A DNA stretch of 41,831 bases from Deltaproteobacteria bacterium (GTDB taxonomy: Bacteria; Desulfobacterota; Desulfarculia; Adiutricales; Adiutricaceae), in assembly GCA_031264185.1 (NCBI GenBank), contig JAISEL010000016.1, positions 1 through 41,831 on the forward strand, in the 5' to 3' direction. Positions 15,947 through 24,568 of this stretch are shown here, piece by piece. Position 1 is the first letter of the stretch; every line of letters begins with the position of its first letter. Below the pieces are notes generated by a model, which worked only from the letters and a program-made list of their open reading frames with translations, did not search any database and was not told where the DNA came from. The translations under genes and the position numbers were made by a program.

Positions 15947-17071
15947 TCAGTACGGCAGCCTTTCCAGAAACCGGCGCAGTCTCAGGCCGGATTCTATGAG
16001 ATGGCCCTGGGTGATCTGGTTATTCAGGATGGCCTCCAAAACAGCCTTGTAGACCGCCCTGACCGCTTCCAGCCGGTGGCAGACCAGCAGAAGATCGTGG
16101 CCGGCCAGAACAGCCTTGACGGCGGCCGGACCCGGATCCGCTTCCAGGCTGACGGCGCCCATTTCCAGGTCATCGGTCAGCAGAAGCCCGTCAAAGCCGA
16201 TGTCCTGGCGCAGGCAGCGGACAATCTCCCGGGAAAAAGTGGCCATGTTATGCTGATCCAGGGCCGGGCAGTAGGCGTGGGTGGTCATGACAGCCGGAAG
16301 GCCGGCCTCAGTCAGGGCCCGGAAAATATCAACGGCTCTTTCCACAGCCTCTCCGGGCAGGTCTATTTCCGACGTCTGCTTGTGGGGATCCTGAACAGCT
16401 CCGCCTAAGCCCGGAAAATGCTTGCCGCAGGCCAGGATGCCCCAGGCCGAAAGACCGGCCGCAAAAGCCAGGGCGCATTCCTTCACCAGTTCAGGGTCGC
16501 CGCCGAAAGACCGGCGGCCTATGTAGCCGCCTTCCGCCGTATCCAGATCCAAAACCGGGGCTAAATTCAAATTAAAGCCGGATTCGTACAGCTCCCGGCC
16601 GGCCCGCCGCGCCAGGGACTCAGCGGCCCTGACTCCCATAAGGCCCAGCTCCCGGGCCGAAGGCAGCTGAAAGTACGGTTCCGGCAGTCTCCTGACCAGT
16701 CCGCCTTCCTGATCCACAGCCATCAGCAGAGCCCGGCCCGTAACTTTCCGGGCATATTTCTGAATTAAGCGGAGCATTTCCTGAAGAGCGCCCGGGGCCG
16801 CCAGATCCGGCCGGTCGCTTTGTTTCGGCCGCAGGGGATAGTTGCGCTTAAAAAAAATCAGGCCGCCCGGATGAAACTCATCGATCAAAGCCCTTAAATC
16901 TCCGGACTCCCGGCCCTCCCAGCCGATCATAAGCAGGCGCCCGGCCGCCTCCTCCGGCGTTTCCGGGGGGAAAAAACGGACTTTATCGCCGATACCGGCC
17001 CGGCCTCCGGTCTGGGCTTCGGCTGTATGATCCTTTAAATCAGAGCCGAAACTGCTGAACTCTCTCCCCAT
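15947..17071 (-). CDS. nagZ: Beta-N-acetylhexosaminidase, GH3 family (NagZ-like)
   Basis: The 374-residue product has the GH3 TIM-barrel pattern: HPGGLIFFKRN, LLMAVDQEGGLVRRL and FNLNLAPVLDLD. Next comes KHFPG (217-221), followed by the catalytic Asp228-x-His230 dyad (QDPH), and LLTDDLEM with the nucleophile at Asp300. The usual KHFPGHGD is changed to KHFPGLGG, but the dyad that acts as acid/base in NagZ is kept. NagZ removes GlcNAc from 1,6-anhydro-muropeptides during wall recycling. No signal peptide is seen, so it is probably cytosolic. The first 40 residues are poorly conserved in character and the ribosome binding site at ATG 17071 is weak, so the true start may be internal (for example Met48). 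The gene starts eight bases after the radical-SAM gene ends, consistent with one transcript. Confidence 0.85.
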   Translation of the reverse strand: MGREFSSFGSDLKDHTAEAQTGGRAGIGDKVRFFPPETPEEAAGRLLMIGWEGRESGDLRALIDEFHPGGLIFFKRNYPLRPKQSDRPDLAAPGALQEMLRLIQKYARKVTGRALLMAVDQEGGLVRRLPEPYFQLPSARELGLMGVRAAESLARRAGRELYESGFNLNLAPVLDLDTAEGGYIGRRSFGGDPELVKECALAFAAGLSAWGILACGKHFPGLGGAVQDPHKQTSEIDLPGEAVERAVDIFRALTEAGLPAVMTTHAYCPALDQHNMATFSREIVRCLRQDIGFDGLLLTDDLEMGAVSLEADPGPAAVKAVLAGHDLLLVCHRLEAVRAVYKAVLEAILNNQITQGHLIESGLRLRRFLERLPY

Positions 17072-17079
17072 TGATGCGG

Positions 17080-18837
17080 TCAGTCATTCTTCCGGCTGAA
17101 GCCGCAGGAACCGCAGCAGCCGCAGGCCAGTCCCGGCGGACAGGCGGGGCTCACCGCGTCGGCCAGAGACCGCCTGTATTCATTCTCCAAAAAATCCGGC
17201 CCGGCCGAGACCGCCACCACCCGCCAGGGCTTATAGCGGTCACGGGGCCAGTTTTCCGAAAAAAGGTACCGTTCGTAATCGCGGTGCCGGTGATCTTCGC
17301 TGTAGGCGGCCCTGAACCGGCGGAAAGCAGGCCGGCACCGGCCGTGCTCAGCCTGCAGGCACCGGACGAGATTGCTGGCTTCGGCTCCGCCTCTGGCCAG
17401 CATCCCCTGGACAACGGACCAGATGGGCGGATCAAGCTTAAGCTCCAGGCCGCCTACCTTAACCGCCGCTTCCCTAAGGATCTGCCCCCGTCTTTTCAGC
17501 TCCGATTCGGTCAGCATGGGAACGAATTCAAAAGGCGTCTGGGGCTTGGGCGTGAAATTGGCGACCGAAAGAATAAGCTTAGGGGCAAAGCTTTTGGTCT
17601 GGACGGCTTTTTTGATCTTCCGGCAGAGTTCGGCTATTGACCTTATGTCTTCGTCCGTTTCTCCGGGCAGCCCCAGCATGAAGTAAAGCTTCAGCCGGCG
17701 CAGGCCGCCCTCGGACAGCAGACGGCAGGAGCCTAAAATTTCCTCTTCATTCAGGGTCTTATTAATGGAGTCCCTGAGGCGCTGACTGCCGGCTTCGGGA
17801 GCAACGGCCAGACCTTTGACCCCGGCGGCCAGAAGACGGCGGGTCAGATTCTCAGTCAGGGACGACAGCCTGAGCGACGAAACCGAGACCTCCCGGTTCT
17901 GACTGGCTAAAATCTCCAGCAGGCTTTCGATCTCCGGATGATCGGCCACAGCCGGACTGACCAGGCCGACCATATCGTTCTTCAGTCTGGGGCGGCCCAG
18001 GACATAGATAATTTTAGATTTCGGCCAGGGACGGTGAGGGCGGTACAGCACTCCGGCCAGACAGAACCGGCAGCCGTAGGGACAGCCCCGGCTTATCTCC
18101 ACCAGCCTGCGCTCGCCCAGCTCGGTATTAGGCGTGACTATGGGCGAGACAGGGGGGTAGTAGCCTTTAGGCGGCCACTTCAGTACGGCCGGACGGACGG
18201 GTTCGGCTAAAGGAGCTTCCCCTTTCAGGACTTCTTCCGGCCAGAGGCTGGGAATCAGAACGCCGGGCACCTTCTCGGAGAGAATTTTCAGTTTTCCGGC
18301 TTTGGGAGTCAAAGCGAACGAGACGTCCAGATAATGCTCCACAATCTGGGGCCACTGGATTTCGGCCTCGCCCAGCATAATCAGGTCCAGAAAGGGAATG
18401 ACCGGCCAGGGATTGGACCAGACCCCCACCCCGCCGGCAAAAACCATCGGCTCTCCCCGGCGGTCGGCCCGGTCGGGATTGATCCGGCCTTTAATCAGGA
18501 TGTCCAGAAAAATCCAGTAGTCGTTTTCCAGGGTCAGCGAGGCGGCTAAAAGATCAAAGGCCTCCAGCGGGGACTGAGTTTCCAGGGACAGGGGCGCCTG
18601 GCCGGGCTCGGGCTGAAAAATTCTTTCAGCGTAGACTCTGGGCTGGACATTTATTAAAGAGTAAACGGACAAAAACCCCAGAGACGACTGGCCGGTCTCA
18701 TAAGGCCCCGGCCAGATCAGGCCTATCCGGATCCTGCCGCCCGGCTCCTTGTAAACCGTGCCCCGTTCCTGCTCCAGATACCCGGTATATTTGTTCCTGG
18801 TTCTTCGTCTGAGTCGGGGAGAATCGTAATCTTCCAA
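17080..18837 (-). CDS. B12-binding-type radical SAM protein (TIGR03960-like)
   Basis: The 585-residue protein has an N-terminal region like cobalamin-binding radical SAM enzymes (IRIGLIWPGPYETGQSSLGF, LLAASLTLENDY, VFAGGVGVWSNPWP). The core follows, with the cluster motif C252-x3-C256-x2-C259 in SRGCPYGCRFCLAG and the downstream VAPEAGSQRLRDSINK and LYFMLGLPGETDEDI motifs. The tail is Cys-rich (CPPGLACGCCGSCGF), perhaps a second cluster or metal site. The family is widespread in anaerobes but I know of no proven reaction. The gene starts at TTG 18837, immediately after the ftsZ2 stop, and is followed by nagZ. Co-transcription with division genes is likely by spacing, but a division role is not shown. 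Confidence 0.8.
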   Translation of the reverse strand: MEDYDSPRLRRRTRNKYTGYLEQERGTVYKEPGGRIRIGLIWPGPYETGQSSLGFLSVYSLINVQPRVYAERIFQPEPGQAPLSLETQSPLEAFDLLAASLTLENDYWIFLDILIKGRINPDRADRRGEPMVFAGGVGVWSNPWPVIPFLDLIMLGEAEIQWPQIVEHYLDVSFALTPKAGKLKILSEKVPGVLIPSLWPEEVLKGEAPLAEPVRPAVLKWPPKGYYPPVSPIVTPNTELGERRLVEISRGCPYGCRFCLAGVLYRPHRPWPKSKIIYVLGRPRLKNDMVGLVSPAVADHPEIESLLEILASQNREVSVSSLRLSSLTENLTRRLLAAGVKGLAVAPEAGSQRLRDSINKTLNEEEILGSCRLLSEGGLRRLKLYFMLGLPGETDEDIRSIAELCRKIKKAVQTKSFAPKLILSVANFTPKPQTPFEFVPMLTESELKRRGQILREAAVKVGGLELKLDPPIWSVVQGMLARGGAEASNLVRCLQAEHGRCRPAFRRFRAAYSEDHRHRDYERYLFSENWPRDRYKPWRVVAVSAGPDFLENEYRRSLADAVSPACPPGLACGCCGSCGFSRKND

Positions 18838-20154
18838 TTAGTCCGCCGGTTTTCTGATAAAGCGGGGCTGGTCGTACAAACCGGGATTATTATTCACCGG
18901 TTCGACCCCGGAACTTTCCTCATTGTAAGAAACGTTCTGACCCTGATAGCGCTCCAGCTGCGGACGGATGGTCCGGCGGGAAGCGGCGTAAGGTCCCGGT
19001 TCTACGGAAGCCGGAGGATTTTCAGATCTACCGGCCGGCGCGATGACTTCCAGTTTCGGCCGACTGACTTCTTTTTCTCCTAAAAACAGCTTAACGGGCG
19101 CTTTCCTGTCTCCGGCCTCCGGTTCGGAATCCAAGTCCAAAGTTTCCAGAGGCAGAAGATCCTCTTCCGAGAGTTCGTCCGGTCCGCTCAAACCCGGTTT
19201 CATTTCCCGGACCAGACCGGAGGCCAGAATCGTGACCCGGAGAAGCGACGTATCCTTAAGGCTCTGGTCAACCACCAGACCGAAGAAAAGCTTGACCCCG
19301 GAGCCGATGGCCTGATGGATCTGGCGGTTTATTTCGGTGACTTCCCTGACCAGAACCATATCGTCGCAGGTGATGTTGCAGATGACGGCCTGGGCGCCGG
19401 ACAGGGTCGCTTCGGACACCAGAGGATTCGAGACGGCCTCCTTTAAGGCTTCCGCCGCTCTCCTGGGGCCTCTGCCCTCCCCGAAACTGATGATGGCCGG
19501 ACCTTTATGGACCAGAACAGCCGAAACATCGGCGAAATCTATGTTGATTTCCCCCGGAACATCGACCAGATCAATAATGCTGGACACAGCCCGGTACAAA
19601 ATCGCGTCCGCCTTCTTATTGTTCTCCATGAAGGGCAGATCCGGGTCATCCGCCTCCAGTCTGGAATTGTCAACCGCGATGACGCTGTTGCAGTGCCGGT
19701 AAAGCTCCTCCAGAACCTGTCCGGCCAGAGGCAGCTTAAAGTCTTCGTAACTGAAAGGCATGGTCACGACGGCCACGACTAAAGGCGGCTTTTCCAGCCG
19801 GGACAGAGCCTCAGCCACTACCGGCAGCCCCCCGCTGCCTGTTCCTCCCCCCAAACCGGCGGTTAAAAAGACCAGATCGCTGCCGGCCAGGGCAGCCATG
19901 ATTTCCGGCAGATTCTCTTCGGCTGAACGGCGGCCTTTTTCGGCCACTCCCCCGCAGCTGCCGCCTCTGGCAGTCCTGACCCCGACCTGGATCTTTTTAG
20001 CCGGAGCCGGACAGCGTCTTAAGACCCTGACATTCGAGTGGGCGGCTACAAAATCAGCCCCCTTCAAGCCGGACCGGATCATGTGGCTGACGGCGTTGCA
20101 GCCGCAGCCGCCCAGACCTAATATCCTGAAAACATGCTGATTACACTTTTCCAT
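18838..20154 (-). CDS. Second, divergent FtsZ paralogue
   Basis: The 438-residue tubulin-family GTPase has GLGGCGCNAV near the N terminus, the tubulin signature GGGTGSG at 102-108 and the T7 catalytic loop N204-I-D206-F-A-D209, so hydrolysis across the filament interface may be kept. It departs from typical FtsZ in the nucleotide-side loops: AHSNVRVL replaces the usual INTDAQAL, and GGSCGGVAEKG replaces the GAGGNPxxG loop. A disordered linker follows from about residue 320. The C terminus, LYDQPRFIRKPAD, resembles the conserved peptide that binds FtsA and ZipA. The gene lies 71 bases after ftsZ1 on the same strand. It is probably a duplicate specialised as a modulator or partner of the main Z ring. 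It is too intact to be a pseudogene. Confidence 0.85.
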   Translation of the reverse strand: MEKCNQHVFRILGLGGCGCNAVSHMIRSGLKGADFVAAHSNVRVLRRCPAPAKKIQVGVRTARGGSCGGVAEKGRRSAEENLPEIMAALAGSDLVFLTAGLGGGTGSGGLPVVAEALSRLEKPPLVVAVVTMPFSYEDFKLPLAGQVLEELYRHCNSVIAVDNSRLEADDPDLPFMENNKKADAILYRAVSSIIDLVDVPGEINIDFADVSAVLVHKGPAIISFGEGRGPRRAAEALKEAVSNPLVSEATLSGAQAVICNITCDDMVLVREVTEINRQIHQAIGSGVKLFFGLVVDQSLKDTSLLRVTILASGLVREMKPGLSGPDELSEEDLLPLETLDLDSEPEAGDRKAPVKLFLGEKEVSRPKLEVIAPAGRSENPPASVEPGPYAASRRTIRPQLERYQGQNVSYNEESSGVEPVNNNPGLYDQPRFIRKPAD

Positions 20155-20225
20155 CGCACGACACCTTCCGGCGGCCGACCGGTGACTGCCCGAAAACTGA
20201 CCGTCAGGCGGCAGGTCTTAAGCCG

Positions 20226-21707
20226 CTAAACCAGGGGATCCCGGTCTTTCCGGTCCTTGTTTTTCCGATCCCGGTAGATCGGCGGCAGATCGAAGAACTC
20301 ACTCTGGGTGAAAGCCGGATCAACGCCCTGATTGTATTCGTATCTCGTTTGCTGACGGTGGCTTCCGGATCGGATAACCATCGCGGCCGCCGGATCTTTC
20401 GGAGCCGCCGGCGTTCTCGTTTCGCCCGGGCTCAAAAGCACGGGCCGCCGGACGGAAGTCTGGCTTTCCGCGTAAGTCTGAGCTGCACGGCCCTGAGCCT
20501 GACCCTGAACAGAACCCTGGCCCCGGCCCTGAACATGAGCCTGAGGCGCCTGGGATACTGGAGCCAAATGGCCGCTGCCGGCGTTTTCCGCGCTTCTGGG
20601 CCAGGCGGAATCAATTTCCACGGGCACCTGCATGTTGATCTCAGCGCCGTTCCGGGCATCGGACTGGGAAAAGGCGGCCTCATCCTCCGCTTCCTCCTGG
20701 TCCAGTCCGGTCGCCACCACGGTCACCTTTAAGGTGTTGGTGTCTTTAAGACTATCATCTACCACAAAACCGCATATAAATTCAACTCCCTGCCCGATTT
20801 CCCTGTGAACCAGCTTGTTGATGGCCTGAACTTCGCCGTTGGGCGTAGACCGGTCGCCGGTAATGTTGACCAGAACCCCTTTGGCGCCTTTCAGCGAAGT
20901 CTCTGACATCAAAGGATTGGTGATGGCCATCTCCAGAGCCCTCTGGGCCCTTTTCTCGCCAGAGGCCTCCCCGAAGCCCATGATGGCCGAGCCCTTTTTG
21001 GTCATTATCTTGCAGACATCGGCAAAGTCAACGTTAATCTCCCCGGAATTTTCAATCAGCTCGGTAATGCTGCAGACGGCCCGGTACAGAATGTCGTCCA
21101 CCAGAGCCTTGGCCTGCATGAAGGGCAGATCCGGGTCCAGCTCGCACAGGCGGGCGTTGGGAATGATGATGACGCTGTTGCAGTAGCGCCTGAGCTCCGT
21201 GATGACTTCATCGGCCAGAGGCTCCCGGTAATCCTCCCAGGGGAAGGGTCTGGTCACCACCCCGACGACCAGCGGCTGACTGTCCAGTTTGGTCAGAGCC
21301 TGAGCCACCACCGGAATAGCCCCGCTGCCCGTGCCGCCGCCCAGGCCGGCCATGAGAAAAACCATGTCGCTGTCTTCCAGGGTCTTCAGGATCTCGTCAA
21401 GATTCTCTTCGGCGCATTTCCGGCCGATCACCGGATTGCCGCCGCAGCCGTGACCGGCGGCCGTTTTGACTCCCAGCTGGACTTTACGGGCCGCCAGACA
21501 GGGATTCAAGGCCTGCAGATCCGAATTGGCTCCGATAAAGACCGGACCTTTCAGGCCGGATCTGACCATGTAGTTGATGGCGTTGTTGCCGCAGCCGCCC
21601 AGACCCATGACCATGATCTTGTGGTGAAACTGATCGGAATCATCCACAAATTCCAGGCCGCAGTCTGAGATATCCAATGAATCGGTAGTGAAATCATCGT
21701 TATCCAT
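20226..21707 (-). CDS. ftsZ: Cell division protein FtsZ
   Basis: The 493-residue GTPase polymerises into the Z ring at midcell. It shows GLGGCGNNAINYM, a near-canonical GHGCGGNPVIGRK loop, the tubulin signature GGGTGSG at 123-129, the T7 loop N225-V-D227-F-A-D230, and TNPLMSETSLKGAKGVLVNITG. A roughly 130-residue linker is low-complexity, with a Gly/Gln-rich stretch (HVQGRGQGSVQGQAQGR). The end has FFDLPPIYR, an atypical form of the FtsA-binding C-terminal peptide, followed by a charged tail. An acidic 30-residue N-terminal extension precedes the GTPase domain. It is longer than usual (about 380-430). It follows ftsA by 100 bases and precedes the divergent paralogue. Of the two copies this one is closer to the standard motifs. 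Confidence 0.95.
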   Translation of the reverse strand: MDNDDFTTDSLDISDCGLEFVDDSDQFHHKIMVMGLGGCGNNAINYMVRSGLKGPVFIGANSDLQALNPCLAARKVQLGVKTAAGHGCGGNPVIGRKCAEENLDEILKTLEDSDMVFLMAGLGGGTGSGAIPVVAQALTKLDSQPLVVGVVTRPFPWEDYREPLADEVITELRRYCNSVIIIPNARLCELDPDLPFMQAKALVDDILYRAVCSITELIENSGEINVDFADVCKIMTKKGSAIMGFGEASGEKRAQRALEMAITNPLMSETSLKGAKGVLVNITGDRSTPNGEVQAINKLVHREIGQGVEFICGFVVDDSLKDTNTLKVTVVATGLDQEEAEDEAAFSQSDARNGAEINMQVPVEIDSAWPRSAENAGSGHLAPVSQAPQAHVQGRGQGSVQGQAQGRAAQTYAESQTSVRRPVLLSPGETRTPAAPKDPAAAMVIRSGSHRQQTRYEYNQGVDPAFTQSEFFDLPPIYRDRKNKDRKDRDPLV

Positions 21708-21807
21708 ATTATCCCGCCTTAAAGCCGATTTTGAAATTTATCAGTTAATTAATCACTATTACAAAATAAAAGAGGACAGCATTATCAGCCAGAAGGCAGC
21801 CCCGGCC

Positions 21808-23040
21808 TTAACCCCGGAAAAACGAAGCCAGACGGTCGCGGAGCTTGTCCCACAGGGTTTTGCCGCCCTTGTAGCCCGAGGCCCGCAGGTTAATGCCCTC
21901 TTCCTGCCTTAAGCTGTAAAGGCAGAGCCCCACGGCAGTGGAGTATTTCGGATCCCTGACGATCTCGGTCAGGCCGCCGATATGCCCCGGCATGCCCCGC
22001 CGGACCGGCTTTTCCAGAACCTGGCGGCTCAGTTCCGGGACCCCCTTCAAAAGCGAAGAGCCGCCGGTGACGACCACCCCGTTGATCTGCTCGTCAAAGC
22101 CGCTCCGGATGAACTCGCTGTTGATGAATTCCATGATCTCATCAACCCGGTCTTCCAGAAGGCCGCACATGACGCTGAGCTGGACCTGCTCCGGCCCGGT
22201 GTCGCCCAGTGCGGGCACCTCAATGAACTGTTCCTGGGGCACTAGACCGGGCAGGCAGCAGCCGTGGAAGATCTTCAGCTTTTCGGCCGAATCCAGGGAA
22301 ATGTGCATAGACTGGGCCAGGTCGCCGGTCAGATTGTTTCCGCCCATGGCCAGAACGGCCGAATGCCTGATCCGGCTGCCGGAATAGACGGCTATGTCGG
22401 TTGTCCCGCCGCCGAAATCAAGCAGGGCCACTCCCAGCTGCCTTTCTTCGGGCGTCAGGACGGCTTCGGCCGAGGCCACGGACTCCAGAACTATGTCATT
22501 GACTTCCAGGCCGGCCTGGATGGCGCAGTTAATGACATTGTGGACCGCGTTAATGGCCCCGGTTATGACATGGACCTGAACTTCCAGCCGGACCCCTTTC
22601 ATGCCGAAGGGCGGATCCAGGATGCCGGGCTGATCGTCAACCTTATATTCCTGGGTAATGGTATGAAGAACCTCCCGGTCCAGGGGAATGCTTAAAGCCA
22701 GAGCCGCGTCCTGAACCCTGGTGATGTCCCTTTGGGAGATGGTTTTGCCTTCCACGGCAATCATGCCGGAGGTGTTGAAACTGCTGACATGCCCTCCGGC
22801 CACCCCCAGATAGGCCGAATCGATGCGGCAGCCGGCCATTCTCTGAGCTTCGTCCACCGCCTGATGGATGGAATTGACCGTCCGCTCGATGTTGGTCACC
22901 ATCCCCTTGTGCATACCTGTGGATTTGGCCGTTCCCATGCCCCGGATATCCACTCCGCCTTCACCGTTGGGTTCGGCTACCAGGCAGCAGATTTTGGTGG
23001 TCCCGATATCCAGTCCGACCACAAGATTGCTGGCCGCCAT
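21808..23040 (-). CDS. ftsA: Cell division protein FtsA
   Basis: This 410-residue actin-family ATPase anchors FtsZ to the membrane. The first phosphate loop is GLDIGTTK (residues 10-17). LLDFGGGTTDIAVY is the second phosphate motif and GVVVTGGSSLLKG the adenosine motif. The 1C-domain region sits around IERTVNSIHQAVDEAQRM. The last 18 residues, KTLWDKLRDRLASFFRG, form the amphipathic membrane-targeting helix. The start has AAAGGAG ten bases before the ATG. A 520-base AT-rich gap separates it from ftsQ, so ftsA and the two ftsZ genes may have their own promoter. Length and order are normal for the dcw cluster. Confidence 0.95.
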   Translation of the reverse strand: MAASNLVVGLDIGTTKICCLVAEPNGEGGVDIRGMGTAKSTGMHKGMVTNIERTVNSIHQAVDEAQRMAGCRIDSAYLGVAGGHVSSFNTSGMIAVEGKTISQRDITRVQDAALALSIPLDREVLHTITQEYKVDDQPGILDPPFGMKGVRLEVQVHVITGAINAVHNVINCAIQAGLEVNDIVLESVASAEAVLTPEERQLGVALLDFGGGTTDIAVYSGSRIRHSAVLAMGGNNLTGDLAQSMHISLDSAEKLKIFHGCCLPGLVPQEQFIEVPALGDTGPEQVQLSVMCGLLEDRVDEIMEFINSEFIRSGFDEQINGVVVTGGSSLLKGVPELSRQVLEKPVRRGMPGHIGGLTEIVRDPKYSTAVGLCLYSLRQEEGINLRASGYKGGKTLWDKLRDRLASFFRG

Positions 23041-23123
23041 GATATATCCCGCTCCTTTAACTCAAAGCTGACCAAAAAGTCCCTGAAACCCCAGATCAGG
23101 CCAGAACAATCGGCAACAGTATT

Positions 23124-23142
23124 TCAGCCGCTTTGCGGCTGA
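23124..23142 (-). promoter_or_regulatory. Hairpin in the presumed ftsA leader
   Basis: A perfect inverted repeat TCAGCCGC-TTT-GCGGCTGA (eight-base arms, three-base loop) lies about 85 bases before the ftsA start. It is not followed by a T-tract on the - strand, so it is not a standard terminator. A leader stem-loop affecting stability or translation, or a protein site, is possible. Confidence 0.45.
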
Positions 23143-23250
23143 GGATCTAATCCAATGGATGTATAAGCAAATTCAGCTGTAATTTCTACGTCAGATACAG
23201 TTTTTAAAAAACTAAACGCTTACTTTTGAGTATTTTTATATATACCGCAA

Positions 23251-23259
23251 ATTATATCA
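23251..23259 (-). promoter_or_regulatory. Extended -10 promoter element upstream of ftsA
   Basis: The - strand reads TGATATAAT, a perfect extended -10 (TG-N-TATAAT). No good -35 is seen at the usual distance, which extended -10 promoters can tolerate. It would give a leader of about 200 bases containing the hairpin. The AT-rich background lowers certainty. Confidence 0.4.
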
Positions 23260-23560
23260 ATTAGAAGGCAATAATTAGAAATTCCGTATTGACTGGTGCT
23301 TAAAAATTTTTGCCCGGAATTGATTTTACTCTTAAAACCTAATTTTTCCTAACTTTCCCCCATAAACCTTTCAGCCCGGTAATTTATGACCCCGAATTAA
23401 CTTCTTCATTCCCATTCCGGCCCAGGAAACGAAATTTCTATAATTTTCGGCTCTCAATCAGTATTTCAGCCATTATTAAAGGCGGCTTAAAGTTTACTTT
23501 TATTTCTTATCATATAATTTTAAATTTTACCACTCTTTTTTTACTATTCTTAGTGACCCT

Positions 23561-24568
23561 TTAAGATTCCAGTCCGAATCCGCCCTGACTGTAGCGCAGG
23601 ACCACTCTCGGCGGGGTCTCCAGATGAATTAAAGACAGCCCGGCCGCCTGGCCGTTGAGCTTCAAATGGGCCATCACCCGGCCCAGCCGCCGGAATTTTT
23701 CCATATAAGAGCCGAAACCGACCCTGAGCTTCAGGCCCGACCGCCGGGTAAAAAGAGTCAGTCCCAGATCCGGGTCATAGTTAAATTCCGATATGCTGTC
23801 CAGCCGGAATTCGTCCGTTCTTTGGCCCAGGATATCCATGAGCAGAAAGACCTCGTTCAGGGCCTCTCTGACCAAAGGCCCGCCGGCCGCAATTTCGTCT
23901 AAGGAAAAACCGTTAATTATTGGCAGATCCGGATTTTCGCCGGGGTCCAGCTTTTTAAAGGCCCGGCCCCGGTCGTCCAGATAATAGAGCTGGTCCAGAT
24001 TGACCAGAGCCCTGGGCTTATACTCCCTGACCTCAACCAGCAGTCCGTCCGGCAGAGTGCGGCTGATGCGGGCCTCTTCCACCCAGGGCAGGCTGCCTAG
24101 GCTCCGGACGGCCGCCTGGGCGTCAAAAGTCAGATTATTGACCGGCCGGTCCAGGCCGGCGGCGGTCAGGACCTCGTCTCTGGTCAGATGGCTGAGGCCG
24201 GCGATTTTTAAGTGCCGGACGGCGAAATAGTCGGACTTGGACAGATAAAGGTACCCGCCGACCAGAAGAACCGACAGGACAATCAGGACCAGAAAGCCGA
24301 CCAGGCCCAGCACGGCAAGCTTTACGGCCCGGCCGATTACGGCCCCCACAGGCAGGGGCTTCCTGGGCTCCCTGACCGTGACGCCGCCCCGGGGCGATTC
24401 CTTTAAAAACAGGCTTTTAAGCCGGCTTCTGTTTTTTTTCGCTTCCCCGGGATAGCGCCGCCTCAAAACCGGCTGGCCGGCGGGCGCTCTTCCGGCTCCG
24501 GCCTTCTTCGGCTTTAAGGCCTGCTTCCCGGCCATAATTTTTTTAAGCCGGCCGCTGTATCTAACCAT
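23561..24568 (-). CDS. ftsQ: Cell division protein FtsQ
   Basis: This 335-residue bitopic membrane protein has a strongly basic cytosolic tail of about 80 residues, a membrane segment at about 82-108, a POTRA domain starting YFAVRHLKIAGLSHLTRDEV (about 114-185) and a beta domain. FtsQ links FtsL/FtsB to the divisome in the periplasm. The tail is longer than in E. coli FtsQ. The ATG overlaps the murB stop by eight bases (ATGGTTAG), indicating coupling. It is the last gene before the AT-rich gap. Confidence 0.9.
   Translation of the reverse strand: MVRYSGRLKKIMAGKQALKPKKAGAGRAPAGQPVLRRRYPGEAKKNRSRLKSLFLKESPRGGVTVREPRKPLPVGAVIGRAVKLAVLGLVGFLVLIVLSVLLVGGYLYLSKSDYFAVRHLKIAGLSHLTRDEVLTAAGLDRPVNNLTFDAQAAVRSLGSLPWVEEARISRTLPDGLLVEVREYKPRALVNLDQLYYLDDRGRAFKKLDPGENPDLPIINGFSLDEIAAGGPLVREALNEVFLLMDILGQRTDEFRLDSISEFNYDPDLGLTLFTRRSGLKLRVGFGSYMEKFRRLGRVMAHLKLNGQAAGLSLIHLETPPRVVLRYSQGGFGLES

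Larger units (their letters stand above)
23041..23560. other. AT-rich gap between ftsQ and ftsA with regulatory-looking structure
   Basis: The gap is unusual because every other junction from mraY to ftsQ is nearly gapless. No gene is visible. It holds an extended -10 motif, a perfect hairpin in the presumed ftsA leader, and a 13-base direct repeat (CAGTATTTCAGCC at 23117-23129 and 23459-23471). The first repeat copy runs into the hairpin, and the second is followed by a weaker AGCC/GGCT dyad. The layout suggests a separate promoter and leader control for ftsA-ftsZ. Confidence 0.5.

Noticed and set aside
15947-17071. NagZ judged inactive because KHFPGHGD reads KHFPGLGG
   Set aside because: The catalytic Asp-x-His dyad (228 and 230) and the nucleophile Asp300 are present; the altered His is not the catalytic one.
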